The notes below the pieces were generated by a model. It ran no database searches. It was not told where the DNA came from and was given only the letters and a program-made list of their open reading frames with translations. Shown piece after piece: positions 41,114 to 49,503 of a DNA stretch of 59,682 nt (the first letter of the stretch is position 1; each line of letters starts with the position of its first letter). Position numbers and translations under genes: made by a program. Source of the DNA: Clostridia bacterium (GTDB lineage Bacteria; Bacillota; Clostridia; Oscillospirales; Acutalibacteraceae); assembly GCA_900767025.1 (NCBI GenBank), contig CAAFXS010000019.1:1-59682 (forward strand). Direction: 5' to 3'.

Positions 41114-42829
41114 ATGAATATTAACGCACTTTACAACGAATGGCTTGAAAAAGCTACTGCCGACCCTGACTTAAAGGCAGAGCTTCTTGCCGTAAAGGAT
41201 AACGAGGATGAAATTCTTGACAGATTTTACCGCTGTCTTGAATTCGGCACCGCAGGACTCAGAGGTGTTATCGGCGCAGGCACAAATAGAATGAATTATT
41301 ACACCGTTTGCCAGGCAACACAGGGCCTTGCGGATTTCCTCAACAAGCATTTTGAAAATCCGTCGGTTGCTATCGGCTACGATTCAAGAATTAAAAGCGA
41401 CTATTTTTCAATCGAGGCTGCAAAGGTTCTTGCCGCCAACGGCGTTAAGGTTTATCTTTACAAGGAGCTTGAGCCTACGCCCTGCCTTTCCTTTGCAATC
41501 AGATATTTCAAAACCTCAAGCGGTATTATTCTTACCGCATCTCATAATCCTGCAAAGTACAACGGCTACAAGTGCTATAACTCCAACGGCTACCAGATGA
41601 CCGACGAAGAGGCGGCTGAAACCTATGATTTCATTCAAAAGGTTGATTATTTCACAGGCATCAAGTCAATGGATTTTGACAAGGCTGTGGAAAGCGGACT
41701 TATTGAATATATGGGTGATGAGGTTATTGATGCATTTCTTGATGAGGTTCAAAAGCAGTGCATTAATCCGGAAATTGTTAAAAGCTCCGACCTTAAGGTT
41801 ATCTACACCCCTCTTAACGGCACAGGCAACAAGCCTGTAAGGAAAATTCTTGACAGAATAGGCGTTAAGGATGTTTATATTGTTCCCGAGCAGGAATTAC
41901 CCGACGGTAATTTCCCCACCTGTCCGTTCCCGAACCCTGAAATCAGACAGTCCTTTGAATGTGCACTGAAAATGGCAGAGGATATTCAGCCCGACCTGCT
42001 CCTTGCCACTGACCCGGACTGCGACCGCGTGGGTATTGCAGTGCAGGACGGCAACGGCGGCTACAAGCTGATGAGCGGTAACGAGGTTGGCGCAATGATG
42101 CTTAACTACCTGCTGTCGCAAAAGGCTGAAAAGGGTACTCTTTCTCCCGAAAGCATTGCCGTTAAGTCCTTCGTTTCTACAGATTTGGCAGAGGTTATTG
42201 CTAAAAAATACAACTGCACCTTTAAAAATCTGCTGACAGGCTTTAAGTATATCGGCGAGCTTATCACCCAGCTTGAAGCACAGGGCAGAGCCGATGATTT
42301 TGTTATGGGCTTTGAGGAAAGCTACGGCTATCTTGCAGGCACACACGCTCGCGACAAGGATGCCGTTGTGGCATCAATGCTTATCTGTGAAATGGCGGCT
42401 TACTACAAATCAAAGGGCTTGAGTCTTGCACAGGTTATGGATGGTCTTTACGACGAGTTCGGCTATTATTTCAACACCGTTTCAAGCTACACCTTTGAGG
42501 GTGCGTCGGGTATGGAAAAAATGGCAGATATTATGGACACTCTGCGCAACAATGCCCCCACTGAATTTGCAGGTATGACCGTTACAAAAATTGATGACTA
42601 CAAAACCTCTGTTTCAACAGACATTGAAAGCGGTGCAACCGCTGTAATTGAGTTGCCAAAATCAAATGTTCTTGCCTACACCTTAACCGACGGCAACAAG
42701 GTTATTGTGCGCCCGTCAGGTACCGAGCCGAAAATTAAAGCGTATATCACCGCCATCGGCAAGAACAGAGAAGATGCACAGGCAATTGCCGACAAGCTCC
42801 TTGCAGTTGCAGACGGCTTGATGAAATAA
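41114..42829 (+). CDS. pgcA: Phospho-sugar mutase (phosphoglucomutase type)
   Basis: A 571-residue alpha-D-phosphohexomutase. It has FGTAGLRGVIGAGTNRMN near residue 37, the phosphoserine loop ILTASHNPAKYNGYKCY near 138, the metal loop ATDPDCDRVG near 295, the sugar-binding GFEESYGYL near 395, and the phosphate site VRPSGTEPKIK at the C-terminus. It interconverts glucose 1-phosphate and 6-phosphate (or mannose/ribose forms) for glycogen, wall polymers or glycolysis. It may handle sugar released by the alpha-galactosidase route. A 31-residue ORF follows 12 bases later, on the same transcript. Confidence 0.95.
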   Translation: MNINALYNEWLEKATADPDLKAELLAVKDNEDEILDRFYRCLEFGTAGLRGVIGAGTNRMNYYTVCQATQGLADFLNKHFENPSVAIGYDSRIKSDYFSIEAAKVLAANGVKVYLYKELEPTPCLSFAIRYFKTSSGIILTASHNPAKYNGYKCYNSNGYQMTDEEAAETYDFIQKVDYFTGIKSMDFDKAVESGLIEYMGDEVIDAFLDEVQKQCINPEIVKSSDLKVIYTPLNGTGNKPVRKILDRIGVKDVYIVPEQELPDGNFPTCPFPNPEIRQSFECALKMAEDIQPDLLLATDPDCDRVGIAVQDGNGGYKLMSGNEVGAMMLNYLLSQKAEKGTLSPESIAVKSFVSTDLAEVIAKKYNCTFKNLLTGFKYIGELITQLEAQGRADDFVMGFEESYGYLAGTHARDKDAVVASMLICEMAAYYKSKGLSLAQVMDGLYDEFGYYFNTVSSYTFEGASGMEKMADIMDTLRNNAPTEFAGMTVTKIDDYKTSVSTDIESGATAVIELPKSNVLAYTLTDGNKVIVRPSGTEPKIKAYITAIGKNREDAQAIADKLLAVADGLMK

Positions 42830-42841
42830 GGAGAAGGTAAA

Positions 42842-42937
42842 ATGAACAGAAAATTTGTAAAAATCACTGCAATAGTTTTAGCTGCACTTATGGCAGTCAG
42901 CGGTTTAGGTGTTGGCCTTGTAGGACTTTTGCACTGA
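42842..42937 (+). CDS. 31-residue membrane microprotein
   Basis: A short gene translated as MNRKFVKITAIVLAALMAVS and then GLGVGLVGLLH. It has a basic start and one hydrophobic segment rich in Ala, Leu and Gly, so a single-pass membrane peptide. AAGGAGAAGG lies just before the ATG, a strong ribosome site, and the gene begins 12 bases after phosphoglucomutase with a terminator right behind it; these are good signs of translation. It recalls the DUF4044-type mini-proteins of Firmicutes. Function unknown; a partial signal-peptide-like sequence is the alternative. Confidence 0.7.
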   Translation: MNRKFVKITAIVLAALMAVSGLGVGLVGLLH

Positions 42938-42952
42938 TTAAATAAAATTTTA

Positions 42953-42986
42953 ACTCCCCGAAAGCCTTGTGTTTAGGGGAGTTTTT
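42953..42986 (+). terminator. Terminator after the microprotein gene
   Basis: AACTCCCC pairs with GGGGAGTT, followed by TTTTT. Confidence 0.88.
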
Positions 42987-43027
42987 TGGTGTTCCACGCT
43001 CCGTGGATTTCTTCTAAAGTGCGTACA

Positions 43028-43056
43028 TTGTGTTTTTTAAGTAACCGTGTTATAGT
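43028..43056 (+). promoter_or_regulatory. Promoter of the XRE membrane regulator gene
   Basis: TTGTGT (43028-43033), 17-base spacer, TATAGT (43051-43056), 20 bases before the start. Confidence 0.65.
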
Positions 43057-43075
43057 AATGGCGAGGGGGAAAATT

Positions 43076-43744
43076 ATGGATCCGAAATCAACAGGCTTGC
43101 GCATTGCCGAAAAAAGAAAGGAAAAGGGATTGAACCAAATTCAGCTTGGGGAAATCTTAAATGTCAGCAACAGAACCGTGTCAAAATGGGAAAAAGGCGA
43201 CGGCTATCCCGATATCACTCTGTTGCCTGACATTGCAGACGCACTTGGAATTACTATTGACGAACTGCTGACAGGTGAAACCCGTAATAACGAAAATGTT
43301 ATCAACGAAACGGTTTTGTCAAAAAAGGACAAGCTGTTACACGAATTTAAGATTATATTTATAATCTCATTATTCCTAAGCATTTTCAGCTCCATGCTTG
43401 GCGGAATAACGGAGGCTTACTGCATTTGGGCGTTTCCCATTTTGTTTTACACTCACTGGGAAATTATGTTTGCCGCCGTGTCACTTATGGCAATGGTTGT
43501 CAGCATTATGCTTTTTTCAGTAGGGGTTTTTCGTCTGCATTCCGATTACACCAAAGGTGAAATCATAGGTCTGTGCAAAAGAAAAGGGCTGATACTGTTT
43601 ATTATTTCAGCGGTTTTCCCTATATTTTTTCTTGCCAGGATAATCGACTTTTCACGGTGGGGTAATTATACGGTGCTTATTATGGCATTTGTTTTAATTG
43701 CCGTTATCGCTTTGGTTTCAATCCTATACAAAAGGATAAAATGA
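43076..43744 (+). CDS. XRE-type HTH regulator fused to membrane helices
   Basis: A 222-residue protein. Residues 5-65 form an XRE helix-turn-helix (RIAEKRKEKGLNQIQLGEIL, then VSNRTVSKWEKGDGYPDITL), followed by about four membrane helices (from about residue 95 to 220). Such membrane-tethered XRE regulators are frequent in Firmicutes but their signals are mostly unknown. I chose the ATG at 43076 because GAGGGGG lies seven bases upstream; upstream in-frame starts have none. The stop overlaps the YdcF-family gene by four bases (ATGA), so the two are co-translated. Confidence 0.9.
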   Translation: MDPKSTGLRIAEKRKEKGLNQIQLGEILNVSNRTVSKWEKGDGYPDITLLPDIADALGITIDELLTGETRNNENVINETVLSKKDKLLHEFKIIFIISLFLSIFSSMLGGITEAYCIWAFPILFYTHWEIMFAAVSLMAMVVSIMLFSVGVFRLHSDYTKGEIIGLCKRKGLILFIISAVFPIFFLARIIDFSRWGNYTVLIMAFVLIAVIALVSILYKRIK

Positions 43745-44514
43745 AAAATAAAATTAATATTGTCAGGTCATTGCTTGTTATCACAGGCGTTGCCCTTTTC
43801 ATTGCCTTTGCCGCACCCTTAGCGGCACATATTCTCTGCATCGGCAATGCTTTGGGTATGGCTTTTTCAGCAGTGATGATAATTGCAGGAGCTTTTTTAA
43901 ACCCTATTATCAGGCTTGTTAAAAAAATCCGTTTGAAAAAATCGGGGAAAATTATTACTAACACGATTTTTTCTTCCGTAGCAATTATTATGCTTTGCTT
44001 TTTTGTGGCTTTGGGTGCAACCATAGGTGCATCATCAACAAACGCCAGGGGGCAAAACACGGTGATTGTTCTTGGCTGTGCCGTTCACGGTGAAACGCCA
44101 AGCCTGATGCTCAGCTACAGAATTAACTCCGCATATGAATATCTTAATGAAAATCCACAGAGCGTTGCGGTTCTTTCCGGCGGACAGGGCAGAGGCGAAA
44201 GCATCAGCGAGGCACAGTGTATGTTTAACGAGCTGACAAAAAAGGGTATTGCCCCAAGCCGGCTTTATCTTGAAAGCAATAGCACTAATACTAATGAAAA
44301 CATAAGCTTTTCAAATCAAATCATCAAAAAATACGGTTTAAGCACCGAAGTTGCCATTGCCACCTCAAATTTTCATCTGAAACGGGCAACAATGATTGCA
44401 GAAAAGCAGGGGCTTACTGCAAAAAGAATCAGCGCTTACACCAGCCGTTTTTTGATACCCACCTACTATGTCCGTGACACTCTGGGTGTGATAAAGGAGT
44501 TTATTTTTAAGTAA
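43741..44514 (+). CDS. YdcF/SanA-family membrane protein (DUF218), paralogue 1
   Basis: A 257-residue protein with three N-terminal membrane segments (about 10-30, 38-60 and 78-100) and a soluble DUF218 domain: TVIVLGCAVHGETPSLMLSYR near residue 107, AVLSGGQGRGESISEAQCM near 140, SRLYLESNSTNTNENISFS near 170 and AIATSNFHLKRATMIA near 205. The Asn, Glu and His residues of the family are present. Members such as ElyC and SanA affect envelope integrity and lipid-carrier use. It overlaps the XRE gene at its start and the trmO gene at its end by one base. A second copy lies at 45758-46471. Confidence 0.9.
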   Translation: MKNKINIVRSLLVITGVALFIAFAAPLAAHILCIGNALGMAFSAVMIIAGAFLNPIIRLVKKIRLKKSGKIITNTIFSSVAIIMLCFFVALGATIGASSTNARGQNTVIVLGCAVHGETPSLMLSYRINSAYEYLNENPQSVAVLSGGQGRGESISEAQCMFNELTKKGIAPSRLYLESNSTNTNENISFSNQIIKKYGLSTEVAIATSNFHLKRATMIAEKQGLTAKRISAYTSRFLIPTYYVRDTLGVIKEFIFK

Positions 44515-45182
44515 TGAAAATTATAGGTAAAATTTATACTGATATGCCGGACAAATTCGGCGTTCCGCGACAGGCGGGCAAGGTGCCTGAATTAAGCGGT
44601 AAAATTGTTTTTTATCCCGAATACAGTGTTAAGGAAGCCTTTGACGGAATTGAGGAATTCAGTCACATTTGGGTGCTTTGGCAGTTTTCGGAAAGTATCC
44701 GTGACGGCTTTTCACCCACGGTGCGTCCGCCACGGCTCAACGGTAATAGGCGCAAGGGCGTTTTTGCCACACGGTCACCCTTTCGGCCCAATTCAATAGG
44801 CTTGTCCTGTGTTAAGCTTGACCGTGTTGAGCATACAAAAAATCAGGGAACGGTGCTTTATGTTTCCGGTGTGGATATGATGAACGGCACGCCGATACTT
44901 GATATCAAGCCGTATATCGCCTATACCGACAGTCATCCCGAGGCAAGTCAAGGCTTTGCAGGTGAGTTCATTGATTATGAGTTAAAGGTAAATTTTCCGC
45001 AAAATCTGCTTGATAAAATCCCTGCCGAAAAGCAGGCAGGACTGCTTGGAGTTTTAAAGCAGGACCCACGGCCTGCATATCACAACGACCCCGAAAGGAT
45101 TTACGGTGTGCGGTATATGTGCTATGATGTGCATTTCACCGTGGACAAGGATGTGCTGACGGTGGTGTCCCTGAATAAATAA
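44514..45182 (+). CDS. trmO: tRNA (N6-threonylcarbamoyladenosine37)-N6-methyltransferase TrmO
   Basis: A 222-residue TrmO/TsaA (UPF0066) protein. It begins IGKIYTDMPDKFGVPRQAG, has EEFSHIWVLWQF near residue 45, GVFATRSPFRPNSIGLSCVKL near 80 and a C-terminal part ending DPRPAYHNDPERIYGVRY. The beta-barrel TsaA domain binds SAM and adds a methyl group to t6A37 in some tRNAs; the C-terminal domain assists tRNA binding. Length is typical. Its ATG overlaps the stop of the YdcF-family gene by one base, completing a three-gene operon (XRE, YdcF, trmO). Confidence 0.95.
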   Translation: MKIIGKIYTDMPDKFGVPRQAGKVPELSGKIVFYPEYSVKEAFDGIEEFSHIWVLWQFSESIRDGFSPTVRPPRLNGNRRKGVFATRSPFRPNSIGLSCVKLDRVEHTKNQGTVLYVSGVDMMNGTPILDIKPYIAYTDSHPEASQGFAGEFIDYELKVNFPQNLLDKIPAEKQAGLLGVLKQDPRPAYHNDPERIYGVRYMCYDVHFTVDKDVLTVVSLNK

Positions 45183-45202
45183 AGTAATTAACGAGATTTA
45201 CA

Positions 45203-45316
45203 AATTACGGTTTGTAAGGTTGTTATGAACAACCGTAGGGGCGACTATCAGTCGCCCGCCAATTCGGGCGGATAATATCCGCCCCCTACGATAACACCTC
45301 AACAAATACTAATTTA
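45203..45316. repeat. Palindromic dispersed repeat, copy C
   Basis: Full-length copy with left end AATTACGGTTTGT and right end ACAAATACTAATTT, the latter with mismatches to copy A. The central hairpins are nearly identical to copy B. It lies between trmO and a lipoprotein gene in the same orientation. Confidence 0.9.
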
Positions 45317-45328
45317 CAGAGGTTATTT

Positions 45329-45733
45329 ATGAAAAAGATTTTATGTTCAATACTATGTATTCTGCTTTGTATCAGCTTGACTGCTTGCGGCGGAAATGTC
45401 AATGAAGTAAATATACGCAATGTAGATTCCGAAATCTATTCTGAAGAGGACATTAACGCGGCTATTAATACTATAATAAAAGAGTTTAACAGTAGCTGGA
45501 ACGGGTGTACTCTAACAGAAATTTATTATGCAGGAGATGATTTTGTTAAAGATTATCAAGAGTGGGCGGATAGGAACAATGCGGATGAGGTCATTGTTTT
45601 ATTATCCTCCTTCGATGTTGATTCCTCCGGCGGAGACGGGTCTTTAGAGCCGAACGGCACATACAGTGGTTGGAACTGGATTTTAGTCAGAACAAACGGC
45701 GGTCAATGGCAACATGTTGACCATGGATACTAA
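45329..45733 (+). CDS. Small lipoprotein, unknown function
   Basis: A 134-residue predicted lipoprotein (lipobox SLTAC near residue 19). The mature part has an acidic first half (DVDSEIYSEEDINAAINTII-like helix) and ends with aromatic strands (GTYSGWNWILVRTNGGQWQH). Such C-termini occur in many small secreted proteins of Clostridia, but no function is known to me. Base composition appears more AT-rich than that of neighbours, which may point to acquired DNA, and the palindromic repeat lies immediately upstream. AGAGG precedes the ATG; the gene has its own terminator. Confidence 0.75.
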   Translation: MKKILCSILCILLCISLTACGGNVNEVNIRNVDSEIYSEEDINAAINTIIKEFNSSWNGCTLTEIYYAGDDFVKDYQEWADRNNADEVIVLLSSFDVDSSGGDGSLEPNGTYSGWNWILVRTNGGQWQHVDHGY

Positions 45734-45743
45734 TTCAAAAAAT

Positions 45744-45782
45744 AAAGAGCAGTGACGCTATTTGCGAAACTGCTCTTTTGTT
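45744..45782. terminator. Terminator between the small lipoprotein and YdcF genes
   Basis: AAAGAGCAGT pairs with ACTGCTCTTT, between convergent genes. Confidence 0.82.
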
Positions 45783-46471
45783 ATTGCAAAAATTTCTCTT
45801 AATAAAAATGTGGGCAGGATTGTCAGCTTTGTTTTACTGCTTTGGGCGTGGGCGGTTATGCCGTACCGCCTGCATATCATACCTGCTCTCAACTGATGAT
45901 ATTCGCTGGTGGCAATGGCGCAATCACCGATTTCCAGGCTGTCTAATATCTCCTTTGAAAATCTGATATTTTCATCGGTGGTGGTGGATTTATCCTCCAA
46001 AAGCAGTCTGTTTTCAGCAATGCCCTGCCGGGTAAGCAGTTGTTTCATACATTCTGCCTCGCTGATTAACTCGTCAGCACCCTGTCCGCCGCTTAAAACC
46101 GCAATACTTTTTGGATTGTTTTTAAGAAAATCAGCGGCGGCGTCCACTCTTTTTATCAGCGAAAGGCTGGGCTTATCACCTTTGACACTGCAGCCTAAAA
46201 CGATTACTGCCTTCTGCCCCTTTGCCCTGCTTTTGCCTTTACACAATATCACAAGCATAAAGGCAAGCAAAATCAAAAATCCTACGGCGTAAAGGCAAAG
46301 CAGTACAAGGCGGAGTGTTTCCCCGGTTTTGTTCCACAGAAATCCTAAAATTAACGGATACAAGCCGCCTGCTATTCCCACAACGGTGCCGAAGTTGAGC
46401 ACATCTTCAAAAATCGGCTCTGCAAATATTAAAATTATTACTGCACCAAGGAGTATCAAAAATAACCGCAT
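45758..46471 (-). CDS. YdcF/SanA-family membrane protein (DUF218), paralogue 2
   Basis: A 237-residue protein similar in plan to the one at 43741-44514: three N-terminal membrane helices, then a DUF218 domain with AVIVLGCSVKGDKPSLSLIKR near residue 88, AVLSGGQGADELISEAECM near 120, LLLEDKSTTTDENIRFS near 148 and AIATSEYHQLRAGMI near 190. It starts on the stop of serS (TAATG overlap), which ties it to the origin-proximal operon. Its 3' end overlaps the terminator of the preceding convergent lipoprotein gene. Confidence 0.9.
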   Translation of the reverse strand: MRLFLILLGAVIILIFAEPIFEDVLNFGTVVGIAGGLYPLILGFLWNKTGETLRLVLLCLYAVGFLILLAFMLVILCKGKSRAKGQKAVIVLGCSVKGDKPSLSLIKRVDAAADFLKNNPKSIAVLSGGQGADELISEAECMKQLLTRQGIAENRLLLEDKSTTTDENIRFSKEILDSLEIGDCAIATSEYHQLRAGMICRRYGITAHAQSSKTKLTILPTFLLREIFAITKEQFRK

Positions 46472-47757
46472 TATTTCTTCGGCACAATTCTATCCTTGCC
46501 GCCCATATACATCTGAAGTGCTTTTGGAATAAGCACACTGCCGTCTGCCTGAAGATTATTTTCAAGGAATGCGATTAACATTCTCGGCGGAGCAACAACA
46601 GTGTTGTTCAGTGTGTGGGCAAGGTAGTTGCCGTTTTCACCCTTTACTCTGATTTTAAGGCGTCTTGCCTGTGCGTCTGTAAGGTTAGAGCAGGAGCCAA
46701 CCTCAAAATACTTCTTCTGTCTCGGTGACCAAGCCTCAACATCAACTGATTTAACCTTTAAATCTGCAAGGTCGCCGGAGCAGCACTCAAGTGTGCGAAC
46801 AGGAATATCAAGAGAGCGGAACAAATCAACAGTGTTCTGCCAGAGCTTGTCAAACCACATTTTTGACTCCTCAGGCTTGCATACAACAACCATTTCCTGC
46901 TTTTCAAACTGATGAATTCTGTAAACGCCTCGTTCTTCAATACCGTGAGCGCCCTTTTCCTTTCTGAAGCAGGGTGAATATGAGGTAAGAGTTTTAGGCA
47001 ATTCCTCCTCAGGAGTAATGGTGTCAATGAATTTACCTATCATTGAGTGCTCGGAGGTACCGATAAGATAAAGGTCCTCGCCCTCAATTTTATACATCAT
47101 TGCATCCATTTCCTCAAAGCTCATAACGCCTGTAACAACATTTGACCTAATCATAAAGGGCGGTACAACATAGGTAAAGCCTCTGTCAATCATAAAGTCG
47201 CGGGCATAGCTGATAACTGCACTGTGAAGCCTTGCAATATCACCCATAAGGTAGTAAAAGCCGTTGCCTGCAACTCTGCCGGCAGCCTCAAGGTCAATAC
47301 CGTCAAAGGTTTCCATAATATCGGTGTGATATGGGATTTCATAGTCAGGTACCACCGGCTCGCCGTACCTCTGCACCTCAACATTTTCACTGTCATCCTT
47401 ACCGATAGGCACACTGTCCTCAATAATGTTCGGAATAGACATCATTATCTGTGTCACCTTGTCGTTAAGCTCCTTTTCCCTTGCGGCAAGCTCCTCAAGC
47501 TCCTTTGCCTGAGCGTTTACCTGCTCACGAATTGCCATTCCTTCTTCCTTTTTGCCCTGTGCCATAAGCTGACCGATTTCCTTTGACAGCTTGTTTCTGT
47601 TGGCGCGAAGCTCATCAGCTCTTGTCATAACGGTTCTGCGCTCGGTGTCAAGCTCAATAACCTCATCAACAAGCGGTAATTTCTTATCCTGAAACTTTTT
47701 CTTTATGTTTTCCTTAACAATTTCGGGGTTTTCCCTTACAAATTTAATATCTAACAT
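46471..47757 (-). CDS. serS: Seryl-tRNA synthetase
   Basis: A 428-residue class II aminoacyl-tRNA synthetase. It has the N-terminal antiparallel coiled coil (about residues 30-105) that holds the long variable arm of tRNA-Ser, motif 2 with FRKEKGAHGIEERGVYRIHQ near residue 270, and motif 3 with APPRMLIAFLENN near 390. It charges tRNA-Ser and tRNA-Sec if present. Its start lies two bases after the parB stop, so it is part of the noc-parA-parB transcript or read from it. No T-box was seen. Confidence 0.97.
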   Translation of the reverse strand: MLDIKFVRENPEIVKENIKKKFQDKKLPLVDEVIELDTERRTVMTRADELRANRNKLSKEIGQLMAQGKKEEGMAIREQVNAQAKELEELAAREKELNDKVTQIMMSIPNIIEDSVPIGKDDSENVEVQRYGEPVVPDYEIPYHTDIMETFDGIDLEAAGRVAGNGFYYLMGDIARLHSAVISYARDFMIDRGFTYVVPPFMIRSNVVTGVMSFEEMDAMMYKIEGEDLYLIGTSEHSMIGKFIDTITPEEELPKTLTSYSPCFRKEKGAHGIEERGVYRIHQFEKQEMVVVCKPEESKMWFDKLWQNTVDLFRSLDIPVRTLECCSGDLADLKVKSVDVEAWSPRQKKYFEVGSCSNLTDAQARRLKIRVKGENGNYLAHTLNNTVVAPPRMLIAFLENNLQADGSVLIPKALQMYMGGKDRIVPKK

Positions 47758-47759
47758 CC

Positions 47760-48608
47760 TTATTCTCCTAACTTATTTGCAATTTCCTTTAAATCATCAA
47801 CAGAGTAGAACTCTATTTCAAGTGTGCCCTTGCCTCTGCCGTTATAAACCTTAACCCTTCTGCCGAGCACCTCTGTTAAAGATAACTCAACCTCGTCATA
47901 AATGGAATCACGCCTGCGACTTGCAGTGTGGGTTTTTGTTTCCCGTTCAGCCATTTTTGCAAGGCGTTCAACATCACGAACGGTTAATTTGTTTCTGATT
48001 ATATTTTGTGCAGCCTCATAGATCATTGCCTCATTGTCAAAGGCAAGCAGTGCTCTTGCGTGACCTGCCGAGATTTCGCCGTTTTTGGTCATTTCACGGA
48101 CCTCTGTCGGCAGCTTCAATAATCTCAACGAGTTGGCGATTGCAGGTCTTGACTTTCCAACTGAAACAGCAATTTCCTCCTGTGTAAAGCCGCACTTGTC
48201 AATAAGCGCCTGCAAGCCCTCTGCCTCTTCGATAGGGTTTAAATCCTCTCTCTGCAGGTTTTCGATTATTGCAATTTCCATGGTTTCAACATCGGAAAGC
48301 TCTTTAATAACAACGGGAACTTCCTTTAATCCCGCTATTTTAGAGGCTCTCCACCTGCGTTCACCTGCAACAAGCTGATAACCGCCTGCGGCGATGGGGC
48401 GAACAAGCAGTGGTTGAAGCACACCGTGCTGGGTGATACTGTCTGCCAGCTCCTGCAATGCGCCTTCGTCAAAGGTTTTTCTGGGCTGGTCTTTATTTGG
48501 AACAATTTCATTGATAGGCAAGCTGTTAGCAGACGCCAAATTGTCCACAGAATTTTCGAGCATTAAGGCATTAAGCCCTTTGCCCAAGCCTGATTGCTTT
48601 TTAGCCAT
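47760..48608 (-). CDS. parB: Chromosome partitioning protein ParB (Spo0J)
   Basis: A 282-residue CTPase clamp protein. It begins KKQSGLGKGLNALM, has the N-terminal CTP motifs (ELADSITQHGVLQPLLVRP, GERRWRASKIAGL near residue 77), the HTH (LTQEEIA-type, FTQEEIAVSVGKSRPAIANS near 140) and a dimerising C-terminus. It loads on parS and spreads along DNA to organise the origin region with ParA and SMC. parA lies 10 bases upstream. A second ParB-type gene (49604-50401) flanks it on the other side of parS-like sites. Confidence 0.97.
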   Translation of the reverse strand: MAKKQSGLGKGLNALMLENSVDNLASANSLPINEIVPNKDQPRKTFDEGALQELADSITQHGVLQPLLVRPIAAGGYQLVAGERRWRASKIAGLKEVPVVIKELSDVETMEIAIIENLQREDLNPIEEAEGLQALIDKCGFTQEEIAVSVGKSRPAIANSLRLLKLPTEVREMTKNGEISAGHARALLAFDNEAMIYEAAQNIIRNKLTVRDVERLAKMAERETKTHTASRRRDSIYDEVELSLTEVLGRRVKVYNGRGKGTLEIEFYSVDDLKEIANKLGE

Positions 48609-48618
48609 ATTACACCTC

Positions 48619-49380
48619 TTATTGTTTCTTTAAGAATTCATCAGTAAATTTTTTATAGGCAAAAGCCGGTTTTGAATACTTTTCATAGTAAAAAATCGGT
48701 TTTCCGAAGCTTGGAGCCTCGGCAAGCTTAACGCTTCTCGGTATTTTAGTCTTATATGCTTTGCCGGGGAAGTATTGCTCAACCTCCTCCATAACCTGCT
48801 GATTAAGCTTTAGCCTTGTGTCATACATAGTATAAAGCACGCCCTCAAGCTCTAAATGCTCGTTATAGTGTTGCTTTACTGTGCGAATTGTACCTAAAAG
48901 CTGGCTGAGTCCCTCAAGTGCATAGTATTCGCACTGCAAGGGGACAATTACCGTATCAGCGGCGGTTAAAGCATTAAGACTGATAAGTCCAAGGCTTGGG
49001 GGACAGTCGATAATTATGTAATCATAGTCCATAATCACCGTTGCCAATGCCTTTTTCAGTGCCTTGAACCTGTTGTCGTTCTCTGCAAGCTCAAGCTCTG
49101 CGCCTGCAAGGTTCATATCAGCCGGAAGAACAGACAAATTCTTAAATTCCGTTTTAACAACAGCGTCCTTCGCTGACACATCATTAATCAATATATCATA
49201 GGACGAATTTTCTATCTCCGACTTGTCCAAGCCAACGCCGCTTGTAGTATTTCCCTGAGGGTCACAGTCAACAAGGAGAGTTTTTTTACCCTTTTGACCT
49301 AAGGCTGCCGCAAAGTTAACACAGGTGGTTGTTTTACCGACACCGCCTTTTTGATTGAATATTGCTACTATTTTTCCCAT
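48619..49380 (-). CDS. parA: Chromosome partitioning ATPase ParA (Soj)
   Basis: A 253-residue deviant Walker ATPase that positions ParB-parS complexes. Motifs: GKIVAIFNQKGGVGKTTTCV (Walker A with signature Lys) at the start, VDCDPQGNTTSG near residue 40, and DYIIIDCPPSLGLISLNAL near 110. I chose the ATG at 49380 with GGAGGTG nearby; a start 11 codons further up adds unlikely residues. Upstream lie two parS-like palindromes. Confidence 0.97.
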   Translation of the reverse strand: MGKIVAIFNQKGGVGKTTTCVNFAAALGQKGKKTLLVDCDPQGNTTSGVGLDKSEIENSSYDILINDVSAKDAVVKTEFKNLSVLPADMNLAGAELELAENDNRFKALKKALATVIMDYDYIIIDCPPSLGLISLNALTAADTVIVPLQCEYYALEGLSQLLGTIRTVKQHYNEHLELEGVLYTMYDTRLKLNQQVMEEVEQYFPGKAYKTKIPRSVKLAEAPSFGKPIFYYEKYSKPAFAYKKFTDEFLKKQ

Positions 49381-49431
49381 TTCGGCACCTCCGTGGATAT
49401 AATTATACAACATAGAGAGCCTGTGTTCAAG

Positions 49432-49447
49432 TGTTTCACATGAAACA
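49432..49447. promoter_or_regulatory. parS-like site, imperfect (TGTTTCACATGAAACA)
   Basis: It matches the Firmicutes parS consensus TGTTNCACGTGAAACA except for A in place of G in the centre. It lies about 50 bases upstream of parA and may also act in control of the operon. Confidence 0.75.
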
Positions 49448-49503
49448 TTGAAACAAATTTTTCAATATTTGTGGTTGATATGATTAAGGATACAATATAT
49501 TGT

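Noticed and set aside
45329..45733. Toxin-immunity or toxin-antitoxin module
   Set aside because: The small lipoprotein stands alone with its own terminator; no toxin-like partner is next to it.
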